NCBI GenBank assembly: GCA_037893225.1
Contig: JAZGUH010000708.1
Location: 310,001-374,000 of the forward strand
Length of the DNA stretch: 64,000 bases
Reading direction: 5' to 3'
Source: Hippasteria phrygiana
Lineage: Eukaryota; Echinodermata; Asteroidea; Valvatida; Goniasteridae
A program made the position numbers and the translations under genes. Below are positions 8,867 through 18,088 of the stretch, in pieces. Below the pieces are notes generated by a model that was not told where the DNA came from, searched no databases, and saw only the letters and a list, made by a program, of their open reading frames with translations. The number at the start of each line of letters is the position of its first letter. The first letter of the stretch is position 1.

Positions 8867-8990
8867 AGGGCAAGATAGCTCAGTTAGTAGAGTACCAGTA
8901 CGGTAACCCGGAGGTCGCAGGTTAGAACTTTGAAAATGTTTTCAAATTTACCTAGTCAGTTTCCCTTGTGGATTGTTTTACGAATTATTT
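8867..8990 (+). repeat. tRNA-derived SINE-like sequence
   Basis: It starts near GGGCAAGATAGCTCAGTTAG. TAGCTCAGTTAGTAGAG (8876-8892) is an almost perfect tRNA A-box and D-arm. GGTTAGAACTT (8920-8930) is a decayed B-box at about the right distance. Downstream non-tRNA sequence and weak acceptor pairing make a SINE remnant more likely than a functional tRNA gene. The right end is approximate. Confidence 0.6.
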
Positions 8991-9250
8991 CCAAGAGCTT
9001 AGTTAAGGATGGAGCACAAGTGTTGCGAGTAAAGAACATGCCAAATGAGGCTTGTGATGCTCCGAGTGTTGACATGGGCGAGTATCAATAAAAACTACTT
9101 CCAAAAGCCCCCAAAAAGTTGAACTTTTATCTTGATTTTATCCTTCAAAGTCCTACTTTTGTCCTGATTTTTTTTTTCTGCAAATTTTGATCTTACTATT
9201 TTTACTTTTCTCCTGGGTCCGCTTGAAAGCCTGAAATAATTTGTTTTCTT

Positions 9251-9258
9251 GTCATTCT
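9251..9258. repeat. Target-site duplication, left (GTCATTCT)
   Basis: Eight bases identical to 11506-11513, directly abutting the TIRs of the hAT-like element. Confidence 0.85.
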
Positions 9259-11505
9259 TAGTGCTGCAGCCGAACCGACCAACCGAACTAAAAATGGCCG
9301 AATATGGCCTTCCGAACCGAACCGAACCGAACCGAACCGAACCGAACCGAACCGAACCGAACTAAAATTGTTGGTTCGGAAGTTAGGCAAACTTTACACA
9401 CACATATTGATAGCGCTAGGAATGCATGTGATGATAGGACAAAATTAGCGAACACAGGCGGCACGAATATGATTGAATTTACCTGTTGATAAGGCCCTTC
9501 TTTTCAGCCTTACATTGTAGCAGGTTTGGACTCGAGAACATGTACATGTACCGTGTAAGCGGTTACATTAGCCCAGGTACTGCATGCCAGGTAGACAGTC
9601 GATAGAATTTAAAAAAAGATAAAGCCTTTTCCATTCCAGGAAGGTAAACAAAAATCATAAAAGACCCAAGTCGCGACCGCTTGCATCCGGCCGTCCGTGC
9701 GAGTTTCCATCCCTCCACCCCCGCCTAAAAAATGTAGTGTGCTCGAAAGCGAGCCCCGCCCAGTATGCAATGATTGGTTGTTCACACGGCGACACAACAT
9801 GAATATACATTTCTCGTTTTGTGGGGATGCACAGTCCAGGGATGAGATTCTAAGAAAATTAAGTTTGAAGTTTGTGAGCGCGTACGGCGTGATGAAGCAT
9901 TTTGGGGCCAGGGCCCTATTAGATTCCAGGTCCTCTCTCATGGACACCTTTTAGTTTAGAACAAAATACTTGCAAAATTGTACCCCCGAAAATGGTGGTA
10001 GGATTCTACATGTACATGTACATGTACATTCCTTCCTAAGCAAAAACTCCTGCCTTGTGAATTATATGTTGTAGCACTTTATCTGCCATGCGCCAGTCCT
10101 TCTCTGCTCGCAAAAAATATGTTAAAGAACAAAAAGTTCCAGAATAAAATTACGTTTTGTCAAAAGTTTTGACTTAATTAAATTTGTACTTTTTACCATA
10201 ATTTCAAGAAATGGCTGTCAATTTTGCTTATCACGCACACATGGCGCTAACGATCATGTTCATGTACTCACATGATCAACATGCCCGTCGACTCAGCGCG
10301 CAGTGGCCACATCGCCCCCGTGCATTGACCCACGAACTTCTCGCACCAAGCCGGTCAATTCACACGATTTTCCCGGAGTTGTGTACCTTAACACCATGAA
10401 TGCTTGGTACACCGCATTTCGTCGTATATAGTGATTTTGTCAGAAGTCTTTATAATAATGTGACATTTTCATTGTGACTGCAAGCTTGAATTGTCATCAT
10501 CCATTGGGTAGATTCATTTTAGCGTTCAAAATTTAGCTTTCAAATTAGATGTTCAATCACCAGTTTTGGCATCGTTTTCGTCCGAGGCGATATATTGCTG
10601 GTTACGGTACGGAATGCTTGCACAATGCATAATTTTTTTTAATGTATCGCGTGTGCGTTGTGCGACGGACACGTTGGATTCAGCTCATGGGGTGATGCGA
10701 TGTTTTCATTTCGTGGTCGATTGACATGTGCGTGGCATCATCATGCACGGCATATTACTGCATGTGATTTTTGGTAAAATAGAAAGACATGAGACAGGAA
10801 AAAATATTAGGAAGAAATGTGTTTTTATTTTATTTTATTTCAGAACACATTCAACTTCATTGATACCATAATCAAGCCAGCTTTCTTAAAATATGTCGGA
10901 AAGTCTAAAATGTCGGAACTTAATTCGAAAGTCGGAAGAATCTCATCCCTGTGAGAGTTGTGCATGTGGGGGAAAAGAGTTAAATATTTACTCAAGGAGT
11001 CCGAGTAAATGTATCAGTGAGATGTTTTTTTTCTGGAGCACTGGGCAGTCTTTCCCCTTGACAGCAAGAAATGATGAAGTTTATTTTTTCAGACACGATT
11101 AAATAAAATGTACATTCACATGTACATGCGTTTTCCAAAGGGAAATCTGTCTTTCTGTTTGTTTCCCTGCCATTTAATCTTTCCTCGCTATAGTCCATTT
11201 TCCCAAGCAGATTCAACTTCAGAAAATGAAACTCCAAGTCTAGCTCACTATGCCTTCCCGGATCTCTAAATCACTCGATGAAATCGTGACCAAACACTGA
11301 ATATCAACTTGTTATGACTGCAGTGGGGAGGGCCGGGGAATTCCCAGAGATACATTGTATGTGTACATTGTATGTACTATCGATCGGCGCGATCGCGATT
11401 TTGAGAGATTGTTTAATGCATATGTACTTCCGAACCCGAACCGAACAGATGTTCGGAAAAAAAAATTCTAACCGAACCGAACCTGGAGGATCGGTTGTAG
11501 CACTA
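9259..11505. mobile_element. hAT-like DNA transposon, non-autonomous, 2.25 kb
   Basis: The left terminus TAGTGCTGCAGCCGA (9259-9273) and right terminus TCGGTTGTAGCACTA (11491-11505) are inverted repeats with two mismatches in 15 bp. The perfect 8-bp duplication GTCATTCT flanks them. An 8-bp duplication with TAG-type ends indicates the hAT superfamily. CCGAA/CCGAACC motifs cluster just inside both ends, on the same strand. The interior has only short frames, none with transposase features such as a BED finger or the hAT C-terminal dimerisation region. It also holds (ACATGT)n at 10008-10029. The element sits in the last SCCPDH intron, 33 bp before the final exon. Confidence 0.85.
9312..9361. 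repeat. Pentamer microsatellite (CCGAA)10
   Basis: Ten perfect tandem CCGAA units lie inside the left subterminal region of the hAT-like element. Single and double copies of the same motif lie nearby (9270-9275, 9283-9286, 9297-9301) and again at the right end (11431-11484). It is likely an expansion of the element's own subterminal motif. Confidence 0.95.
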
Positions 11506-11513
11506 GTCATTCT
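11506..11513. repeat. Target-site duplication, right (GTCATTCT)
   Basis: Exact copy of 9251-9258, immediately after the right TIR. Confidence 0.85.
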
Positions 11514-11538
11514 TCATGATGTCTTATTTGGTTTTCAG

Positions 11539-11725
11539 TGGTGGTGTCTTCTCCCCCGCGGCGGCGTTCTCAAGGACCCGTCTGATCGAGAGACTTGACA
11601 AGCACGGCATCAAGTTCAGCGTGGTGGAGACCATCATGCCGCCCAAGGTGGAGACCATCGTGCCGCCCAAGTTGGAGACCATCGTGCCGCCCAAGGTGGA
11701 GACCATCGTTCCATCCAAGGAGTAA
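11539..11725 (+). CDS. SCCPDH: Saccharopine dehydrogenase-like oxidoreductase, last exon with C-terminal octapeptide repeats
   Basis: This exon follows TTTTCAG (11532-11538). Its first T completes a Ser codon and the frame then reads GGVFSPAAAFSRTRLIERL and DKHGIKFSV. These match GGVFTPGAAFSKTKLIDRL and NKHGIEFSV at the extreme C terminus of vertebrate SCCPDH. Vertebrate proteins stop a few residues later. This one continues with four octapeptides, VETIMPPK, VETIVPPK, LETIVPPK and VETIVPSK, then a final Glu and TAA (11723-11725). The extension is encoded by a 24-bp tandem repeat. With the other five exons the window encodes about 268 residues of the protein. Confidence 0.95.
11624..11719 (+). 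repeat. 24-bp coding tandem repeat, 4 copies
   Basis: Units at 11624-11647, 11648-11671, 11672-11695 and 11696-11719 keep reading frame and encode (V/L)ETI(M/V)P(P/S)K. The first three differ by one or two bases each; the last carries several changes (GTTCCATCC for GTGCCGCCC). Confidence 0.95.
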
Positions 11726-12290
11726 ATTCAGCGTCCCATCAACAGGTGGTGATAAAGCACAGAGTTGACTCCCACTGTGAAAATGTGTCGGATGTGTCAA
11801 ATTGACTTGGGTTAATGACATGATTGGAAAGGGCATGTTATAAGCTTTCATGGTATATCTTGAAGCTCTCTTAGATTTCTGGTTCAAGCAGTGTAAATGT
11901 TTTGAAACTTTCTAAAGTTTGAAAAGCTGTAAAGCATACAAAAGCTTTGAAATGTGAAAAAATTGCATATGTGGACCACAGTGTCCAGTCTGCCAAAGAG
12001 CCGTATGATTTTCAGTTTAACTTGCAGAAAGTCGCATTTGGTTATGTGAAATAAAAAATATAGGTATGTAAGACTGATAGTTTGAGAAATGTTCATTTCT
12101 CCGGCCTCATATGGTCCATAAATCGAACCACACATCTGACTAATTTTCAGTGACCAGAGCCCAGTTTCATTACTCTGCATACTCTAATCTCGGCTAACTA
12201 TTAAAATATTCTCCGTTTATGCTTAGTGTATTTTACAGGAATTTGGCTTGAACGTATGCATACATCCCGAATAAAGATTTGAGGTGCAGG
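11726..12290 (+). other. Probable 3' UTR of the SCCPDH-like gene
   Basis: Non-coding sequence after the stop codon. Candidate AATAAA polyadenylation signals lie at 12050-12055 and 12270-12275. Which one is used cannot be told from sequence, so the boundary is approximate. Confidence 0.5.
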
Positions 12291-12540
12291 ATTTTTGTGC
12301 CTAATGCCTTAATTTAAGCACAGAATAGTGACTGTAAGCGCAGAACATTGTATTTAGCAGAGCCATGGAATTTGCTTAGCAGAAAATACTGTTTTGGAAA
12401 TGTTCCTAAGCACAAATTAACCAAGAAGCATTCACAAGCAGTGTACATTGCGTGCAGTTTTGGCTAGTAATACCTGGTCTGTGGATCTCTTCGGCGCTTA
12501 TCAAAATATTCTGCTTAGAAGGTCCGTGAATTTGGCCCCA
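12290..12540. repeat. Dispersed AAGCA-rich repeat related to the 8361-8543 family
   Basis: It contains repeated TTAAGCACA, TTTGCTTAGCAGAA and CCTAAGCACAAATTAA motifs and ends in GTGAATTTGGCCCCA. In reverse complement that end resembles the GGGCAATTTCATAGAGCTGCTTAAG border of the foldback at 8361-8543. The relationship is by motif only and the boundaries are soft. Confidence 0.4.
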
Positions 12541-14880
12541 CGCCAATAAATGTACCCAGCCGAGTTTCCCCCGAAGTATACCCTTGCATTTTATTTGAAA
12601 ACCATGTCATTCCTACAAATGTTACTGTTTCAGTTCGGAACCCATATTTGCTGGAACATGACAAATGGCAAGTGTTTATTATTGTCAAAACAGAAGTGGT
12701 GCACAAAAAAAAAAAAAAAAAACCAGTAAGGTATTTGCTTTCGGTTTCAAAATAATTGAACTAATTTCAGTGGAAGTTTCACAATGATAGAAAAATAGTC
12801 ACGCAGAATAATTATGTAAGAAATGTTGGTTTAAACAATTTTCTCCAAAATGTAGAGACATTTTATGGGGAGACTTTTGGCTGGTCGACTTATATGTTAC
12901 ACAGCTGAGTGCATAAAGCACATAACTATAGCTTTACGTTTCCTCTAACTAAACATTAACGGTATCAAAAAGTGGAAAGGATTATCAAAATTGAAAAAGT
13001 GGACATTGTAAATCTGTTTATTGTGTGCTTTGCCATCGTCAGGGTAAACAAGTGATAGCTTTCAAAAAGTCGTAGATGAGGCTTAAAACCCTTTCTTTCT
13101 TTTTTTTTTAAATGCAATTAGAATTCTGGAGACTGTGTATCTCAATTTGTGGTGTTATAGAAATCAGTCGCACACCTATCTGATATACGACTGTGTTTTT
13201 TATGTTTATGTTTATGCTTTCAGCGGTCAGAAACGTGTCCTGATAATTGGTTTGAATGTGACCGGAGCATGTTTGCTTTTCACAAAAATCATAAATATAA
13301 ATTTCAAAATGAATTTACATTGTCCGAGAGAAAACATCTAATGTTTGTAGTTAGATTCCTTGTGAAATTTCTTCGTAATCTAGGAGTGTGTTGGTCCAGT
13401 GCTGTTGGTTTGGGACTCTTTGTTTGTTGACAGAAAGATCTGAGAGATATCAGTCCTGCACTGTTAACGTCACACATACACTCACAGGGTGGATCCGGAC
13501 AATTTAGCAGACTAAACTGACTAAAACTAAGAGATTTACTTAAGAGTATTAATGAATCAATGTGATTGTCGATCAAGACAGACTTGCTACAAAGATTTGC
13601 AAACAGTTGTACATGGACAGCATTATGCATGTTGGTACATGGATAGTTGGTATTTCACTTAGTGAATGGCAGTGAAAATAACCTTTATCAACTTTATAAA
13701 AACTTAAATGATAGCTTCTATAACAAGTGGTGATTTCTCCAAAGAAAATTTGTGCACAGCACAGCAGCGAATGAGTGGAGATATTTAAGTATGTGATATA
13801 ATCGCAAGTCACAAAAAAAGCAAAAGTGCTTGCTTAAAAAAATGTAGACGCTTTTAAGTTTTCTATGCCAAGTAATTTAATAAGTGCAATTGAATTGTTT
13901 TGTTTCTTTATTGATTTATATTTTATGGGCTCCGTTCACACCTTCACTATCTTATAGTAATGATGTGAAACCTATTTTCTTCTGTTGCTGTAGTGTGGTG
14001 TGTGACTTGCACACAATGTACATGTTATCCATTACATGAGGACTTCGAGCAAAGACTTACATAAGAAAACGAAACAACTGAGGACCTGAGCTCAATTCCT
14101 CGATAGTTTTCATGTACAAACCTTATGGGACATGTCAAAAAAAGTTTAAGTCCAAACAAAGAAAGAAAACGGCTCGAGTCCTCGTAGAGTAAAACGACGG
14201 TGTGTGTGTGTGTATGCTTTGGATAACTTGTAGCGTTCTCTGTAAATCTTTGAGCCCAAGGCTTGACTGTGATGCAAGAATTGATCCATGTATGCCGTAA
14301 GTCCCCCACTTTACACTCTTTCTTGCTAGACAGCGAGTGCTCTGCACTTGGTTCATGGAGCAGATAATTGTACTAAAGTGTCTAATTCAAATGCATTTGT
14401 AAGATTGCAAAATTTGAATGCAGTTATATTCCTTTTGTGGTGTCCATAATGCAGAATGAATGTTTGAAAGGTCTAATGAAACGAAAGTGTCAAGAACAAG
14501 TTAAGATAAGTCGGAATTTAACTTTGAATTCTTTGAATGTCCACATGCCTTGACTACTGATGGCGAAAAGTGATACGTAAGCAGGTAATATGTGTAATTT
14601 TCTTTACTTTATTTGACTTTAAAGCTGTAGTTTATTCTATGCACAAGACTAAATAAAAAATGAGCAACTTGAATATGCGTACCACAATTCCATTTCTCGG
14701 CCATTTTTGTCATGGATAGTTAATGCTGGAGGTAGGAAACATGGTTAATGGTTTGGCAGTAATCATGAATAGTACGTGGAGTACCATTCCCAATGCCTAT
14801 ATCTACTGTGCTTATAGAGCTTGTGCAGACAGCCATTTTGGGAGTCAAATGGCATTCAAATTACACGACTGCGTATTATA
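12541..14880. other. Intergenic DNA, no gene recognised
   Basis: A+T-rich sequence with a 17-18 A run (about 12705-12722), a short (TG)n at about 14200-14214 and scattered short open frames on both strands. None of those frames has splice context, family motifs or convincing length. I see no RNA gene. Confidence 0.5.
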
Positions 14881-14891
14881 TGCCTTCACGT

Positions 14892-15041
14892 ATATATCAG
14901 GCATGCAACTTTTCCTCGGATCAGCTGATTTCCTCGTTTTTCACTTTACACTTATGCCATTGAAATTGAAAAACACTAAATTCTTGTAAAGATTCAAATT
15001 TCCTCGCTTTTGGTCGATTCCAAGTTGCATGCCTGATATAT
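14892..15041. repeat. Perfect 20-bp inverted repeat with 110-bp spacer
   Basis: ATATATCAGGCATGCAACTT (14892-14911) is exactly reverse-complemented at 15022-15041. TTCCTCG occurs just inside both arms in inverted sense. It is probably the core of another small foldback element; outer ends were not resolved. Confidence 0.75.
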
Positions 15042-15142
15042 GTACGCAGTGTAAACATGTTCTAAACACGCATTGGTGCTGCTCGAAATTTGTTCGAAAT
15101 ACGAGGCGGCCCATGCATGTCATGCAAATATGACTCCAAAAA

Positions 15143-15384
15143 TATAGAGGAATTTCACAATAGGCCCTTCTGCGCACTTCCGGGTTGAAAGTGAGAATGT
15201 CAGTGGCAAACAAAACAATGCTTTTCAGCACATTCATTCATGCATGAATTAATCAGTCCACTCAAAAAGGAAGCGCAGGTGCACGATCAGCATAAAGTTG
15301 TTTACTGTGACATTGCGATCCTCGCTTTCAAACGCGGAAGTGCGCAGATCGGCTCTAAACTCGTCATTGTGGGATTCCTCTATA
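15143..15384. mobile_element. MITE with TATAGAGGAAT termini, 242 bp
   Basis: The left end TATAGAGGAATTTCACAAT and the right end (reverse complement TATAGAGGAATCCCACAAT) form a TIR with two mismatches in 19 bp. Inversion continues in blocks: CTGCGCACTTCCG on the left against CGGAAGTGCGCAG on the right, then GAAAG.GAG..TC. The outer TA may be the target duplication. It lies about 90 bp before the satellite array begins. No coding capacity. Confidence 0.8.
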
Positions 15385-15471
15385 GACAAAATGTTTACTA
15401 TATAAGGGTGATACTGTCTCAACTTGGTGTTTATATTTTATTAAATAATATAGTTCACCCAGTGTAAACGT

Positions 15472-16732
15472 ATGTTAATTTTGACCTCGAATTGTGATTT
15501 TGATACTGTCTCCAAAATTAGTTTTTGGAAAAACAAAAAACCATCAAGTGGTCACCCCTTGTCATTCATGTTGATTTTTTTCCTCAAATTACTGTATCCA
15601 AAATTAGTTTTGGAGAAAACAAAACAGCAAGGCGTACCTCTTATTTGTTATTTTTTACTTCAAATTATGATTTTAATAACATATCTCTAAAGTTAGTTTT
15701 GTGAAAGAGGAAAAACAGCAAGCGACATCTATGTTGATTTTTTACCTCAAATTTTGATTTGATAACTCCAAAATTAGATTTTGGAAACGGAGAAAACAGC
15801 AAGGGTAACCCCCTTGTCATTTATGTTTTATTTGACTTCAAATTATGATTTTGATGTCTCCAGAATTTGTTTTCCCCCCTCCAAAGAAACAACAAGGGGT
15901 ACCCGTTGCAATTTTAGTTGATTGACCGCAAATTATGATTTTGATAATATCTCTAAAATTAGTTTCTGCAACAAAAAGAAAACAGCATGGGGTACTGCTT
16001 GTCATTTATGTTAATTTTGACCTCAAATTATGATTTTGATGTCTCCAAAATTTGTTAAAAACAAAAACAAAAAGAAAATAGCAAGGGCTGCCCTTGATAT
16101 CTCCAAAATAATTTTTTGGAAACTTGAAGAAAAAAAATGTTGATTTTGACCTCAAATTATGATTTTGATATTTCCAAACGTACTTTTTGGTAACAGACAA
16201 AAACAGCATTTGTCATTTGTTAATTTTTACCTCATATTATGATTTTGATATCTCCAAAATGTGTTTTTGGTAAAAAAAAAAAGGGGGTACCCCTTGTCAT
16301 TTGTTAATTTCCAAAATTATTTGTTTCCAACCCCCCCCCCCCAAAAAAAAAAAACCCAAAACAACAAGGAGTCCCCCTTGCCATTAATGTTGATTTTGAA
16401 CGCAAACTATGATTTTGATACACCTCCAAAATCAGTTTTTCGAAACAGAAAAAACCTTGTCATTTATGTTGATTTTGACCTCGATTTGTCATTTTTGTTT
16501 ATTCCAACCCCAATATGATACATTTCCAATTAAAGCTCCAAAATTAGATTTTGAAAACAGGAAAAAAACAGCAAGGGGGTACCCCATGTCATTTGTTAAT
16601 TTTGACTTCAACTTATGATTCTGATATGTTTAAAATTAGTTTTTTGAAACAAAAAAACAGCAAGGAGTACCCCCTGTCATTTATGTTGATTTGGACCTCG
16701 ATTTGTCATTTTTGTTCATTCCAACAAGGGTG
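15472..16732 (+). repeat. Left, divergent edge of the satellite array
   Basis: Successive units share TTGATTTTGACCTCAAATTATGATTTTGAT, the CTCCAAAATTAGTTTTTGGAAAC block and a CAGCAAGGGGTACC-like end, but with many substitutions, indels and altered spacing. Examples are CATCAAGTGGTCACCCC near 15541 and AGCAAGCGACATC near 15718. Every unit is in the same orientation. The first recognisable unit begins at about 15472, immediately after unrelated sequence. Confidence 0.9.
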
Positions 16733-16949
16733 GGGGTGAGGGGTGAGGGGTGAGGGGTGAGGGGTGAGGGGTGAGGGGTGAGGGGTGAGGGGTGAGGGGT
16801 GAGGGGTGAGGGGTGAGGGGTGAGGGGTGAGGGGTGAGGGGTGAGGGGTGAGGGGTGAGGGGTGAGGGGTGAGGGGTGAGGGGTGAGGGGTGAGGGGTGA
16901 GGGGTGAGGGGTGAGGGGTGAGGGGTGAGGGGTGAGGGGTGAGGGGTTA
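16733..16949 (+). repeat. G-rich heptamer minisatellite (GGGGTGA)30
   Basis: Thirty perfect GGGGTGA units (16733-16942) are followed by one GGGGTTA (16943-16949) and GGG. The run begins inside a satellite unit (CAACAAGGGTG) and ends joined to a normal satellite fragment (GGGTATTTAAG). It therefore expanded in place within the array. Four-G runs every 7 bp give strong G-quadruplex potential. Confidence 0.97.
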
Positions 16950-17127
16950 GGGTATTTAAGTTGATTTTGAACTCAAATTATGATTTTGATATGTTTAAAA
17001 TTGGTTTTTCAAAACGGAAATATCAGCAAGGGTATTTATGTTGATTTTGACCCCGATTTGTAATTTTGGTCATTCCACTCCCAACACAATTACCTTTTGG
17101 AAACAGGAAAAAACAGCAAGGGTATTT
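16950..17127 (+). repeat. Satellite units between the minisatellite and the THAP element
   Basis: About two units of the same family (TTGATTTTGAACTCAAATTATGATT..., CAGCAAGGGTATTTA...). The last unit is interrupted after CAGCAAGGGTATTT by the 961-bp TIR element and resumes at 18089. Confidence 0.9.
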
Positions 17128-17163
17128 AAAGGAACCATGCTTCTCAAATTTGCCGGATAGCAT

Positions 17164-17169
17164 TTTATT
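17164..17169 (-). promoter_or_regulatory. Candidate polyadenylation signal (AATAAA, minus strand)
   Basis: TTTATT on the plus strand reads AATAAA in the direction of the THAP exon. It lies about 170 bp after the unspliced stop at 17336-17338 and 36 bp inside the element's end. Its position would let the element encode a self-contained short transcript. Confidence 0.4.
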
Positions 17170-17443
17170 TCATAAATACATTCATTTATATGTATTAAAT
17201 GTGAATTAAAAGCCAAACTGGTTCAAGTGAAGTTTTAGTGTGATTATTTGCCGCCCAAAAATTGCCCCCCCTTTTTGGAATTTGTTGAGACTCAAGTTGA
17301 GGGCGCTGTTCGTGACGTAGTCGAGGCACCGAAATTCATGAATGGACTCGATAGTCTGGACCCGGCCCGTATACACACACACTAGGTCTACACGTGCAAT
17401 TTCGTACATTGTAAGTTGCAACAACTATATACATCGAACTTAC

Positions 17444-17788
17444 CCTGATTTTCTCCCTTTTAGCGACAGCTCCTCGGGGAATGGGCCGTTTAACTGCTTT
17501 CGCCTGTACCTTACCCACATCTGGGAACTTTGTTGGGATGGCAGTGGACTTGAGCATATTTTTAATGGCCATCCCAAAGGAGTTGAAAATACCAGTATCA
17601 AAACACGACGGCTCAAAGTGGTCGCTACATAACGCTGAGAAGCTGCTGGGACCGGACCACTTCGCTCTTGTCACCTTCACTTTCGCCGTCCAAATTCTCC
17701 GATATTTCGCATCAGTTGGAAATAAATGAAGGCTTACTCCATCCTTCGTTGTTTTGCTGCATCCAGCAGCCACACACCTTGTCGGCAT
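17444..17788 (-). CDS. THAP-type zinc-finger domain exon
   Basis: ATG at 17788-17786 (context GCC before ATG) opens a 115-codon exon ending AAAATCAGG before GTAAGT at 17443-17438. Residues 1-90 form a complete THAP domain. They have MPTRC then VAAGC (C-x4-C at residues 5 and 10), a LHLFP segment, a W in RRIWTAKV, and LCSDHFEPSCF (C-x2-H). The C-terminal IPTKFP corresponds to the family's AVPTIF box. THAP domains bind DNA and occur in P-element transposases and in host proteins derived from them. A Lys/Arg-rich tail follows (KRPIP..AKREK). No downstream exon is recognisable on the minus side. Without splicing, the frame runs 35 more residues to a stop at 17336-17338. An AATAAA on the minus strand lies at 17164-17169. 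Confidence 0.85.
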
Positions 17789-18088
17789 GGCCGAAAAACG
17801 CTATATTTTGCTTAGATTTTGGACGAAGAATGTACACTCAATTTACGCGTGATGAATGGTGCTGGCTCGAGCAGAATATGTAATGTTCCTCGATCTACGT
17901 CACTCACTTATGTTAATGAGGGTCCCACTCAGGGGGCGGAGTAGCTTGGACAAACATTTTCAAAAAATGTTTTTTCATATTTAATCTGGGAAATAATTGA
18001 CTCTGGTAACAAAATATCATTGTCAAGATAATACTTTATTGTTTTAAGCAGGAATAATGCAATGTAAATCCTATATCATGGTTCCTTT

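Larger units (their letters stand above)
17128..18088. mobile_element. TIR element carrying a THAP-domain exon (P-element-like layout)
   Basis: The ends AAAGGAACCATG (17128-17139) and CATGGTTCCTTT (18077-18088) are perfect 12-bp inverted repeats. A second inverted pair lies inside: GTGACGTAGTCGAGG (17312-17326) and CCTCGATCTACGTCAC (17888-17903), one base of difference in length. They sit 184 and 185 bp from the respective ends. The sequence between the outer and inner pairs shows only weak inverted similarity, so long diverged TIRs are possible. The insertion splits a satellite unit (GGTATTT | GATTTTGACCTC). A target-site duplication is not obvious and the exact borders could be off by 2-3 bases. 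The interior holds a THAP exon on the minus strand. Confidence 0.75.

Noticed and set aside
9609..9954. Overlapping open frames on both strands inside the hAT-like element (112 and 85 codons)
   Set aside because: Neither shows transposase motifs or any family resemblance; the region is simply free of stops on both strands.
16936..16955. Interstitial telomere (GGGGTTAGGG)
   Set aside because: Only a single TTAGGG-like unit is present, at the junction of a GGGGTGA array; it is best explained as a variant heptamer.
17342..17883. Plus-strand frames across the THAP exon (17342-17632, 17481-17729, 17668-17883)
   Set aside because: They are antisense shadows of the minus-strand THAP coding exon.
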